Of a DNA stretch of 64,000 bases, positions 47,131-55,541 are shown in pieces; the first letter of the stretch is position 1; each line of letters opens with the position of its first letter. The notes beneath the pieces are model-generated. The model made no database searches. It saw only the letters and a program-made list of their open reading frames with translations, and was not told the origin of the DNA. Source of the DNA: Hyphomicrobiales bacterium. Its GTDB lineage: Bacteria > Pseudomonadota > Alphaproteobacteria > Rhizobiales > Rhizobiaceae. The DNA lies in contig UBNV01000005.1 in assembly GCA_900466945.1 (NCBI GenBank), forward strand, positions 62,001 through 126,000, written 5' to 3'. The translations under genes and the position numbers were made by a program.

Positions 47131-47616
47131 ATGAACCAGTCAGCAGGATTTCTGTTCGCGGCCCTGGTCCTTTGCAGCTGCCAGGCAACAAGTGGGCGAG
47201 ACGGCGATGAGAACCGCGAAGAAGGCGCGCTTCGCAACCCGGCCATTGCGGCATCGATCGCGTCTGATCTGTCAGGCGATCTTGCCCCCTTCATTCCCCA
47301 GGGATCGGCGATTGCGTTCGAAGCGGATGAGACACAGCCCCTGTCAAACGCCCTCAGTGAGGCGCTGGTTCGCCAGGGCTATCGCTCAGGCGACAACGAC
47401 AATCAGGCGCAAGAAGCAATCCAGCTCCGTATCTGGAGCGCCGAAGTTGAAGGCGATCTCCTGGTGCGTCTGTCCACGCCGTCGCACCGCCTTTCCAAGG
47501 TCTACAGGCAGGGCGGCTCCAGTCACGATGGAAATCCCGATCCCGTCCAATCGGGCAGCGTCCTTCCAGTGGGTCCACTTCTCGTGGAGACAATAACCGG
47601 AGGAGCCTCGTCATGA
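47131..47616 (+). CDS. trbH: Conjugal transfer lipoprotein TrbH (VirB7-like)
   Basis: A 161-residue lipoprotein. A short signal ends in LVLCSCQA, with a lipobox Cys at about 15. The mature part carries PAIAASIASDLSGDLAPFIP, common to TrbH. It anchors the outer-membrane core. The start at 47131 is just past the trbG stop, and the stop overlaps the trbI start. A longer frame to 47056 is not used because it would bury the lipobox. Confidence 0.88.
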   Translation: MNQSAGFLFAALVLCSCQATSGRDGDENREEGALRNPAIAASIASDLSGDLAPFIPQGSAIAFEADETQPLSNALSEALVRQGYRSGDNDNQAQEAIQLRIWSAEVEGDLLVRLSTPSHRLSKVYRQGGSSHDGNPDPVQSGSVLPVGPLLVETITGGASS

Positions 47617-48941
47617 GCGACGGCCATCAACTTTTGGGCGCCCCCCATATCATGAGGGGCAAGCCGGGAGCGGACAAACATGCCGAGATCAGACGACTGA
47701 ACCGTCTGCCCGTCTTTCTGGCCCTTGGCGTCATCCTCCTGATCATTGCGGCCGTGATCTTCGGTCTCTCGTCCCGCGGCCTCTGGCGCAACGGAGCGCC
47801 GGGGGAAGTAATTGACGACAGAGGTCCGGCATCGAGTTTTGCCGACAACCTGAAACGCGGTGTCAGCGACGGGATCATCGGGGAAAACCCGCCGGTCGAG
47901 ATGCGCCCGCCAGTTATAGAAGAACCTCAGGTGATCGCGGCGCCCAGGCCTGAACCGACCGCAAATCCTCGACCCGTCAGTCAACCGGCCAGCAATTCGC
48001 CGCGACGGCTCGAGGAAGACGAGGATCTGTGGCGGGAAAGGCTGGAACGCGAACATGAGGAGCACATGCTGAACGAGCGTCACCGCCAGGCGATGGCACG
48101 GATGCAGAGGGCGGACGGCGCGCGCGCCTCGCCCCTGCGTATCGATACCTCGACTGTGGCCGCTCTCTCCTCCAACCCGGCTTTGGGACATGGTGCAGAC
48201 GGGCGCAGCAGGGCTTCCGCGGGCGACGGCCTAGATGCGCGCATCATCGCTGCTGCCGAAGCGATAGGGGCCCAAGGTTCCGGCCTCAGTGACCCGAACG
48301 GACAGGGGCAGAAACAAGCCTTCCTCGAGGCGGGCAAAGGCCGAGGGGCCGCGGGCGCTGGCATGACGGAGCGGGGTTTGCCCCTGACGCTCAGCCGAGG
48401 CTCTGTCATCCCGGCCATGCTGCTGACAGGCATCAATGCCGACCTTCCCGGACGCATTCTCGCCCAGGTCAGCCAGAACGTCTATGACAGTGCGACCGGC
48501 CGGCACCTGCTCATTCCGCAAGGATCGCGGCTTGTTGGCCGCTACGATTCGAAAGTGTCCCACGGCCAGTCGCGCATCCTGGTCGTCTGGACGGATATCG
48601 TGCTTGCAAACGGACAAAGCCTTGATATCGGCGCCATGGCCGGCATTGATCAGGAAGGGCAGGCGGGCTTCAGGGACCGGATCGACCGGCATCTGCGGCG
48701 CACCTTCGGAACGGCCGCGCTTGTCGCACTGATCGGGACTGGAATGGATCTGGCACTTCCCGACAATCGAAGCCTTGGTGAGAGTAACGCATCCGATGCG
48801 GCACGGCGCAGCTTCAGCGAAACCTTCGGGCGACTGGCAGAAAGGACCATTTCGAAGAACCTCGATGTCCAGCCGACTCTGTCGATCCGGCCCGGTTACC
48901 GTTTCAACATTCTGGTTGATCAGGATCTCGTATTTGGCTGA
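47613..48941 (+). CDS. trbI: Conjugal transfer protein TrbI (VirB10-like)
   Basis: A 442-residue energy-sensing core protein. One inner-membrane helix (about 30-55), a Pro/Glu-rich and charged periplasmic linker, and a C-terminal VirB10 beta-barrel domain (LTLSRGSVIPAMLLTGINADLPGRI to SIRPGYRFNILVDQDLVF). It spans the envelope and closes the trb operon. Its stop lies 60 bp from the end of the convergent traR. Confidence 0.94.
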   Translation: MSDGHQLLGAPHIMRGKPGADKHAEIRRLNRLPVFLALGVILLIIAAVIFGLSSRGLWRNGAPGEVIDDRGPASSFADNLKRGVSDGIIGENPPVEMRPPVIEEPQVIAAPRPEPTANPRPVSQPASNSPRRLEEDEDLWRERLEREHEEHMLNERHRQAMARMQRADGARASPLRIDTSTVAALSSNPALGHGADGRSRASAGDGLDARIIAAAEAIGAQGSGLSDPNGQGQKQAFLEAGKGRGAAGAGMTERGLPLTLSRGSVIPAMLLTGINADLPGRILAQVSQNVYDSATGRHLLIPQGSRLVGRYDSKVSHGQSRILVVWTDIVLANGQSLDIGAMAGIDQEGQAGFRDRIDRHLRRTFGTAALVALIGTGMDLALPDNRSLGESNASDAARRSFSETFGRLAERTISKNLDVQPTLSIRPGYRFNILVDQDLVFG

Positions 48942-49001
48942 GGATCCCATCAGCGTGAGGGCGACCAGGGCCGCAAGATGAGCGGCCATGGCTGACCGGT
49001 C

Positions 49002-49718
49002 TCAAATCAGCATCAGACGTGCGGCGACCGCCGTTGCCTGCTGCAGCGTCACCGCATCGAGCTTGCCCTTTGCCCTGTCGACCGACACGCGGACCTTCGA
49101 ATACTTTTCCTCGAGGAGGTCAGCCACATCGTGCAGCGTCTTGCCTTCGGCCACCCAGCGCAAGCATGTCGCTTCAAAATTGTTCAGATCGCCGGCGGAC
49201 GCACGAGACCAGCGGTTTCTGCGCATGGAGAAAGCAAAATGCAGCATGGCGGCAGCCGACGCCGCCTCGACGATATCCATGGTGACCGCGTCCTTCAGAC
49301 ATCCGGTATCGGAGGAGGCGAAGGTCAGCACCGCCTGATGACTGAAGCCGACACGGATCGGGATCGACAGACCCGCCACGATGCCATGGGCAATTGCCTC
49401 GTCACGAAAGGCGATCACCTCCGGCCGCTCACGATTGAGTACGGTATCGTACAGCGACCAGCAGAACGGATGAGCGCCTCGCTTGACGGCGCGTACGATG
49501 GGGTCGATCCGACTGAAATTCTGCGAATAGTAGCGGTCCAGCCAATCCGACGGGTAGTTCGAAACCGCCCTCCACTGGCTGCCATCCAGACGCAGATAGG
49601 CAAAATAGGCAAAGCCATGGCTTTGGGCAAATCTCTCTAGAGCCTCACCGAGTGCATCGGGACTGCGCGCGGTTATGATGGCTTCGATCAGCGGATCGAA
49701 CGGATGCTTTTTCCTCAT
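49002..49718 (-). CDS. traR: LuxR-type quorum regulator TraR
   Basis: A 238-residue regulator. The N-terminal acyl-homoserine-lactone-binding domain shows FAYFAYLRLDG, W-x3-SNYPSDWLDRYY and DPIVRAVKRGAHPFCW. The C-terminal LuxR-type DNA-binding domain is FEATCLRWVAEGKTLHDVADLL. With the TraI signal it should activate traI-trb and perhaps repABC through tra boxes. The ATG at 49718 follows AAAGGGA; a longer open frame upstream is unlikely. No gene resembling traM, the anti-activator, is adjacent. Confidence 0.9.
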   Translation of the reverse strand: MRKKHPFDPLIEAIITARSPDALGEALERFAQSHGFAYFAYLRLDGSQWRAVSNYPSDWLDRYYSQNFSRIDPIVRAVKRGAHPFCWSLYDTVLNRERPEVIAFRDEAIAHGIVAGLSIPIRVGFSHQAVLTFASSDTGCLKDAVTMDIVEAASAAAMLHFAFSMRRNRWSRASAGDLNNFEATCLRWVAEGKTLHDVADLLEEKYSKVRVSVDRAKGKLDAVTLQQATAVAARLMLI

Positions 49719-49986
49719 GGCAGGGATCCCTTTTGCAATGATCGTCAGATGCCGGTCGTCACTGAAGACGACCGACGCAATGCGGACCGATTTGAATTTG
49801 ATGGATATCTTCCGGCGAAAAATACGACCGGCACACAATAGTGTCACACGCAATTATTATGAATGGAGGTTATATCCGGTGCCGAGGCCCGTGCAACTTT
49901 TTGGTGATAAAAGACACAAAACTTAATATTTGCCGTCCTTTCAGCGCCCTTTTGCGAGATCTGCCGAAGCTGATCCCGAGCGCCGG

Positions 49987-50787
49987 TCAGCGGTCGGGCT
50001 CGCAACCACTGCGCTCATCGGGCAAGAGATCGGCCTCCACGGGTGGTGTGAAGACATAGCCACCGAGCCGGACTGTTTTCAGCAAGACCGGCCGATGGGG
50101 ATCGGGCTCGATCTTGCGTCGAAGCCGACTGATATGGACGTCGATACTGCGTTCCACGGGCTGTGCGGCGCCAACCCGTGTGAAGGTCAGAAGTGTGCGT
50201 CTGGAGAGCGTCTTGCCGCCATTGCGGCAAAAGGCCCAAAGGAGATCAAACTCCGCAGCTGTCAGGTCGATATGCCGGCCGCCGGGATCCGTCAGAAGAC
50301 GCCGGTGAGGATCGATCGACCAGCCTGCAAACCGCAAGATGCTGCCTATCGAAAGCGCGCCTGCTCCAAATGCGGCCCGCCTTAACAACCCTGCCACGCG
50401 CGCCTTTATCTCACGCATGCCAAGCATTCCTGAAAAACAATCGTCGGCACCCGCTTCGAGCACCCGTATGCGATAGTCAGGATCATCCGAGCCGTCCAGG
50501 ATGACGATGGCGACCGAGCTGGTGAGACGAATGCTGCGGCATATATGGGTCATGTCCTCATCGATGAGGGCCGAGCGGTCGAGCATGAGGAGATCGGCGC
50601 CCCGCGCGGCAAGAGCCGAGCGCATGGCGGCAATCTTCGAGACGAGCCTGACGGCATGCTCGCCTCGCAGAACGTCAACAATCCGGCGGCTCGCCTCGTC
50701 GTTGGGCGCGAGCAATAGCAGCTCGGCGCGCCTTTGGTCCTCGACACCTCCGGCGCCCGAGACCAGCCAGGATCTGGATTTTGCCAT
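49987..50787 (-). CDS. OmpR-type regulator with atypical receiver (A)
   Basis: A 266-residue protein. The receiver-like half has a phosphorylatable-looking Asp in LLMLDRSALID, but the first acidic pair is replaced (LLLLAPNDEASR) and the usual Lys-Pro near its end is missing. The second half is a winged helix of the OmpR/PhoB type (HIDLTAAEFDLLWAFCRNGG...VDVHISRLRRKIE). It is probably controlled by something other than ordinary phosphorylation. It is divergent from a second such regulator, about 270 bp away. No kinase is adjacent. Confidence 0.85.
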   Translation of the reverse strand: MAKSRSWLVSGAGGVEDQRRAELLLLAPNDEASRRIVDVLRGEHAVRLVSKIAAMRSALAARGADLLMLDRSALIDEDMTHICRSIRLTSSVAIVILDGSDDPDYRIRVLEAGADDCFSGMLGMREIKARVAGLLRRAAFGAGALSIGSILRFAGWSIDPHRRLLTDPGGRHIDLTAAEFDLLWAFCRNGGKTLSRRTLLTFTRVGAAQPVERSIDVHISRLRRKIEPDPHRPVLLKTVRLGGYVFTPPVEADLLPDERSGCEPDR

Positions 50788-50916
50788 GGGACAGCCTTTC
50801 ATGCTCGATATCGCGTCCGGCTTCTGATGGCTTCGGCAATCAGCGTCGACTGACACCGCGCAGCCTCAACCTGAGCGCGCACGATCACAATTGGTACTGT
50901 TTCCAGCCAGCTTGCC

Positions 50917-50935
50917 AAGTGACAAATCTGCTAGT
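50917..50935. promoter_or_regulatory. Tra-box-like site between the two OmpR-type regulators
   Basis: AAGTGACAAATCTGCTAGT; its reverse strand contains GCAGATTTGTC, the same core as the two sites upstream of traI. It lies between two divergent regulator genes. Function is a guess from similarity. Confidence 0.3.
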
Positions 50936-51053
50936 GCGGGGCCGAAAGAGGTCAGCAACAATTCTTCATAAGGATCTGCGACTTGGCATTTGAACCATGG
51001 CGCCGACGGTGCCATTCTGGTGTCGAGACCAAACAGGAAATCGAGGCCTGTTC

Positions 51054-51803
51054 ATGGAAAAACGGCAAGGCGAGGCGCCTGGTGGCGCACCCCTGGTTGT
51101 TGTCTGTTCCGCCGCAGCAGAGCTCTCTCTTTTTCTCCGGCATCTCCTGGAAGGGGAGGGCCTGACGGTCGAAATAGCTGTCACAAAACAGGATGCGCTG
51201 GATCGGATTGTTGGGCGGCAGGCGGCCGCTGCCCTCATCGACGGCCAGCTTGAAGGGGCCCTTGAGATCTGCAGGGTGATACGGGAAGAAATGGACGGGA
51301 CGGGCGGCCGGATCGTCGTTCTCTTCAGCACGAACACACTCGATGTCTATCCGGATTTTCTTGCAGCCGGCATGGACGAGGGCTTGGTGCGGCCGGTGGA
51401 ACCGGGCGCCATCGTTTCTGCCGTCTGGCGCAAGACGCGGCAATCGAATGCCCATGACGTTTCTCTGATTTCCTTTCGGGATGTCGAAATCGACATGCGG
51501 AGCCGTCGAGTGCGCCGCGGAGGCAGGGAGATCCGATTGACCCGGATCGAGTTCGAACTGCTCGTCTTCTTCGCGCAAAACCCGATGAGCGTCCTTTCGC
51601 GCAAGGCACTGATTGCCGGAGCTTGGCCGAAGGGGATCTTTGTCGAACCACGCACGGTCAACATCCATGTCGGACGGCTCCGGCGACGCTTGATGGAATA
51701 TGGTGGAGGAAACCTGATCCGGACCGTGCGCGGAAGCGGCTATGCGCTCGATGATACCGAGATCTCACGACCGGAGGAAAAGGCCCATGGTGACGAGGAT
51801 TGA
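51054..51803 (+). CDS. OmpR-type regulator with atypical receiver (B)
   Basis: A 249-residue protein. The receiver-like domain keeps an Asp in AALIDGQLEG but lacks the acidic pair at the start (VVVCSAAAELS), and the conserved Lys is Arg (VRPVE). The C-terminal OmpR winged helix is clear (EIRLTRIEFELLVFFAQNP...VNIHVGRLRRRL...VRGSGYAL). I start at the ATG at 51054; an upstream ATG at 50997 gives 19 more residues and cannot be excluded. Its end overlaps the start of the amidohydrolase gene by 17 bp, so the two are co-expressed and it may regulate that gene. Confidence 0.85.
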   Translation: MEKRQGEAPGGAPLVVVCSAAAELSLFLRHLLEGEGLTVEIAVTKQDALDRIVGRQAAAALIDGQLEGALEICRVIREEMDGTGGRIVVLFSTNTLDVYPDFLAAGMDEGLVRPVEPGAIVSAVWRKTRQSNAHDVSLISFRDVEIDMRSRRVRRGGREIRLTRIEFELLVFFAQNPMSVLSRKALIAGAWPKGIFVEPRTVNIHVGRLRRRLMEYGGGNLIRTVRGSGYALDDTEISRPEEKAHGDED

Positions 51804-53154
51804 ACCGATTGGCGATCGCATCCTTATGCGTGGCGGAAGCCTCGTCACAGGTGACGGACGGACCTTTCTGGAATGTGCGTCCATCCGCATCCGCAAGGGT
51901 CTGATCGTAGAAGCCATGCCGGGCATTCAGGAATGCATGGAGGGTGAAACGGTGATCACGACCGGTGGTTCACTGATGTTGCCTGGCTTCATCAACGGAC
52001 ACGCCCATGCGACCATTCTCGGCCCCTCCATGCCGAGTGGCTCACATCCGCTGCCGTCGACAGAGGTTGAATGGCAGCGCAATCGACATCTTCTGTCGGG
52101 CACGACCTCGCTGATCAATGTCTGCGGTCTTGCCATAATGGACGAGCGTGACGGTATTCTCGCCCCCCATCCCATGGACATCCACATGACGAGCGCCCAC
52201 ACGCCGCATTCGATTTCGGCGGCGGACCAGGTCGATGGAAGCGGTCTTTCCCCTCGCCACAGGTCCGCACGCATCGAGGATCTCGTCCAGGCAGGCTGCC
52301 GGGTTCTGGGCGAGGCAGGTGGCGGCCAGACACTCGGCGGTGGCGCACAGGACTACCGCTTCATTCCAGATGCGATCGAGGAGCGGACGGGTCAGCGGAT
52401 CACCGTCCTGATGGCAAGGCGACTGAAGGAGGCGGTCCTCGGTCGCAGACTGGACGGTCTAGCGACCGCAAGCGAGGCGGAGCTGATGAGCCTGCTTGAA
52501 GAAGCGTATCTTCAAGACCGAATAGCAGTGCAGGAGCTTCGAAGTTTGATTGAGGAAAGAGTGTTTGCTCCGGTCAAGAACGCGCTTCTAGGCATTGAGG
52601 AGATTGCCGAGGCTGCCACCGCCTTCGGGCTTCCTGCGATCTTCCATCTTGCCGCACCGACCGCCGCGACGCTCATCTCACTCAAGAGACGCCTGCCGAA
52701 TATGCGAATGATCGCCGCCCATGCCAATCATCCATCATTTCTGCCCGATGAGGCCGTCGAAACGGCACGTCAACTGAAGGCTCTGGGCGTCACGATCGAC
52801 GTTTCGACACTCGATGTGATCGATACGAAGTTTCGCAATCAGCCCGACAATCTCGACGCCCTGGCCGAAGCTGGCCTCGTGGATACGATCTCGACCGACT
52901 ATGCCGGGGGCGACTGGGACACGATCCCATCGGCCCTTCACAGAATGACCAGGGTGAGCGCACAAACCCTGCCGTGGGTGGTGGCACTTGCGACAGGCAA
53001 TGTTGCGCGTGTCTTTCCCGAGATTTTTGGAGATCGTGGGCTAATTGCACCCGGCAAAAGGGCAGATATCATCATCACGGACCTGCACAATGTCTCGAAG
53101 GTCCGGCATGTCTTCATAGCCGGTAAGGCCCATATCCTGGATGGCCGGTTTTAG
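51787..53154 (+). CDS. Amidohydrolase-superfamily enzyme
   Basis: A 455-residue metal-dependent hydrolase. It has the first metal site H72-x-H74 in GFINGHAHAT, further candidates in AIFHLAAPT and MIAAHANHPS, and the catalytic Asp region ISTDYAGGDWD. A C-terminal GKRADIIITDLHNVSKV belongs to the small beta-sandwich. Likely substrate is a cyclic amide, imide or amine; it cannot be named. A strong GGAGGAAAAG precedes the ATG, which sits inside the upstream regulator gene. A perfect palindrome follows its stop at 53200. Confidence 0.85.
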   Translation: MVTRIEPIGDRILMRGGSLVTGDGRTFLECASIRIRKGLIVEAMPGIQECMEGETVITTGGSLMLPGFINGHAHATILGPSMPSGSHPLPSTEVEWQRNRHLLSGTTSLINVCGLAIMDERDGILAPHPMDIHMTSAHTPHSISAADQVDGSGLSPRHRSARIEDLVQAGCRVLGEAGGGQTLGGGAQDYRFIPDAIEERTGQRITVLMARRLKEAVLGRRLDGLATASEAELMSLLEEAYLQDRIAVQELRSLIEERVFAPVKNALLGIEEIAEAATAFGLPAIFHLAAPTAATLISLKRRLPNMRMIAAHANHPSFLPDEAVETARQLKALGVTIDVSTLDVIDTKFRNQPDNLDALAEAGLVDTISTDYAGGDWDTIPSALHRMTRVSAQTLPWVVALATGNVARVFPEIFGDRGLIAPGKRADIIITDLHNVSKVRHVFIAGKAHILDGRF

Positions 53155-53199
53155 CTTGGCGCGATCATGTTTCCAGACTTGCCCGAAGGCCACTCACCA

Positions 53200-53238
53200 C
53201 CCGCGTTATACTGTTTTTGAAAAACAGTATAACGCGGG
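53200..53238. terminator. Perfect 39-base palindrome between convergent genes
   Basis: A 19-base arm (53200-53218, starting CCCGCGTTATACTG) is repeated perfectly inverted at 53220-53238 around a single G. The centre is TTTTTGAAAAA. It lies 45 bp past the amidohydrolase stop and 60 bp past the lactonase stop on the other strand. It most likely ends transcription from both sides, but its perfection and one-base loop are unusual for a plain terminator; a protein-binding or recombination site is possible. Confidence 0.55.
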
Positions 53239-53297
53239 ACTTGAACTTACCAAGGCCATCGATTTTTTGACGACAGCAAGGGCGTGCTCTCTGCGGC

Positions 53298-54029
53298 CTA
53301 TAATCTGAGGACGGCAATACAAGAGGGACGGGGGATGTCGATCTTCCCGTCGAGCTCCAACAGTTGCCCGGTTTCCGTGTCCATCTCGAAAACGGACAAT
53401 TCATCAGAGCCCTGGTTGGCAACGATCGTCCATCGGCCGGTTCCGTCAAAGGCAAAGTCACGTGGCACCTCTCCTCCGCAGGGGACCTCCCCGCGAGCTG
53501 TCAATTCGCCGGCCTCGCCGATCGTCATCCATGCAATGGCATTTTGCCGCCGTCCCGCGACATAGAGAAAGCGTCCATCGCTCGACGTCCTGATGGCAGA
53601 GACGGATCCGTCATTCACGCAATCCCCGAAGGGCGAATGCCCCGCAACGACCTCAAAGCGTCCTAAGGACTTCATCACGATACAGACGCGTTGATAGAGC
53701 TCTCCGGCAATGTAGAGCGTCTCCTTCGCGCGTGCAAAATGACGGGGCCCGCATCCGGGGCTCAAGGACAGAGACTGGCGCAGCACAAGATTGAAGCTAG
53801 ACAAATCGAGATCGTAAAAATGGACGGCGTCGTCGCCAAGATTGATGACAGCAAGGCAAAGCTCCTCTTCCAGAAACATGGCAAGATGGGCATGCGATGC
53901 GTCCTGCCGCCGCAGGTTCGGTCCGGCTGCGGAATATCGGATGTGCTGGAGGAGTTGGAGTTTGTCAGAGGCGAAGCATGTACAAAAGCGGATTCGGCTG
54001 CCTGGTGAAGCTGTTTTGCCAGGTGGCAT
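53298..54029 (-). pseudogene. 5'-truncated lactonase (beta-propeller, YbhE-like)
   Basis: A frame of 243 codons. It resembles the last two thirds of the 6-phosphogluconolactonase/YbhE beta-propeller family: NLRRQDASHAHLAMF, LGDDAVHFYDLD, GCGPRHFA, SSDGRFLYVAGRRQNAIAWM and FAFDGTGRWTIVANQGSDELSVFEMD. Whole family members have about 340 residues, so the N-terminal third is missing. Upstream sequence on this strand is the end of the MmgE/PrpD gene, with only 28 bp between. An ATG at 54029 could allow expression of the fragment, which would lack blades. Confidence 0.7.
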
Positions 54030-54057
54030 TGGCCAATCGATCAGATGGTCCGAGCCT

Positions 54058-55449
54058 CTACCGGATCTGGTTGGCGTGTCTGTCAACGCACGACATGCCG
54101 GACTTTCGTCCTTCCAGGATTTGCAAGAGGTCGCAGGCATTTCCCTCGCCGAGACGATCGACCGAGCGAATGATACTGTCCTGATCCACCTGCTGGAACC
54201 GCTTTCCGGAAACCGCGCGGAATTTCGAGACAAGTGCCTCACGGTCCAGGGGCCAGGCAGGATCTCCGCGCGCACCGATCATGTCAGACACGAGCCGCAT
54301 GCCGGATTTGAGATGAATGGTGACCCTTGAACAGGTCTGCGCCGGAAACCGGGCTTCAGCCTCGGGATCGTCAATCAGCTCGACCTTCGCGGCGAGAGCT
54401 GACAGCGCGGTCTGGTGCAGAAGACCCGGCGTGACAGGGGCGAGTGCGTCGTCACCGTGCAGCACGAGAACAGCCAGGCAATAGGGGAGGCTGTACTGAA
54501 GTGCCGTCAGGTTTTCCGGATCGCAGCTATTGGCAAGTCTGAGCGCGAACGGGAAGGTAGCCACCTCGATCCGATCAATGTCGCCCGGTGTGAAGCCGTG
54601 GTCACGGCGAAGAGCAAGACAGGCGTCGAGGGCTGGATGGATGTAGCGACAGCAGGCATAGGGCTTGAAATAGGTGTCGGAGATCTCGAACCGGGATCCG
54701 AGCCGATCGAGGATCCGGTCCCGGTCATAGAATTCCACGTGATCGAGCAGATCGACCGGACCGGTGAAGCCGACGCGCGCCAGAAAGACGGCCTGAAGAC
54801 CGGTCTGGGCACTGAAGGCAATGCCCTCCTTGACCAGGTTTCCGGTCACCCTCGAATAGCCGGAACTGCCATTGGCCCTCTGATTGGGTGCCACAACACC
54901 TGCAATGGCAAGAGCCTCGGCAAGATGAGAAGACTCGATCCTCAACAGGCGGCCAATAGCTGCCGCGGAGGCGAAACTCGCCCAACGCCCGGTCTGACGC
55001 GTGGCTATGGCGTCACTGTTCTGAGCGGCGGCGATCCTGACGCCGACATCATAGCCGGCAATGATGGCCGAGAGTATGTCTGTCGCGCCGATCTGCGGCA
55101 TGATGGAAGCAAGGGTCAGGACCGTCGGAATGACACTTGCACCCGGGTGTCCACGGGCCGCGCGATTGCCGTCATCCAGATCTAGCGCCGATGCGCAAAG
55201 AGCGTTGTGAAGAAGGGCTGAAAGCAGCGAGCATGTCTGTCCGGTGAACCAGGCCGGTGCCCGACCACTGCCATAGAGCAGCTCAGAGGTTGCAATAGCA
55301 GCTGAAGGTGCCGGCGATCCTGCGCCTGCGATTGCGGCCGCCAAAAGGTCGAGCACGCAGACAAGTGTGACCTCCTTCACCTCCACGGAAAGATTGTCCG
55401 CATCGATTGCAAGCGCATGGTCGGCCAGCTGCCGCGTCAGATAGGGCAT
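54058..55449 (-). CDS. MmgE/PrpD-family protein
   Basis: A 463-residue protein of the 2-methylcitrate dehydratase (MmgE/PrpD) superfamily. Typical segments are NALCASALDLDDGNRAARGHPGAS, AIIAGYDVGVRIA, ATRQTGRWASFASAAAIGRLL and FKPYACCRYIHPALDA. Members act on varied carboxylic acids or serve as cis-aconitate decarboxylase-like enzymes, so the substrate is open. The ATG at 55449 follows AAGGAGAAGG. It is downstream of, and probably co-transcribed with, the ornithine-cyclodeaminase-family gene. Confidence 0.9.
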   Translation of the reverse strand: MPYLTRQLADHALAIDADNLSVEVKEVTLVCVLDLLAAAIAGAGSPAPSAAIATSELLYGSGRAPAWFTGQTCSLLSALLHNALCASALDLDDGNRAARGHPGASVIPTVLTLASIMPQIGATDILSAIIAGYDVGVRIAAAQNSDAIATRQTGRWASFASAAAIGRLLRIESSHLAEALAIAGVVAPNQRANGSSGYSRVTGNLVKEGIAFSAQTGLQAVFLARVGFTGPVDLLDHVEFYDRDRILDRLGSRFEISDTYFKPYACCRYIHPALDACLALRRDHGFTPGDIDRIEVATFPFALRLANSCDPENLTALQYSLPYCLAVLVLHGDDALAPVTPGLLHQTALSALAAKVELIDDPEAEARFPAQTCSRVTIHLKSGMRLVSDMIGARGDPAWPLDREALVSKFRAVSGKRFQQVDQDSIIRSVDRLGEGNACDLLQILEGRKSGMSCVDRHANQIR

Positions 55450-55541
55450 GATGCATTCCTTCTCCTTGAATCGGGCCTGCCTCACCCTGCATAGCCTTCT
55501 CCGTCGCCAGTTTCCTTGAAGGTGCACGAAACGGGATGCTC

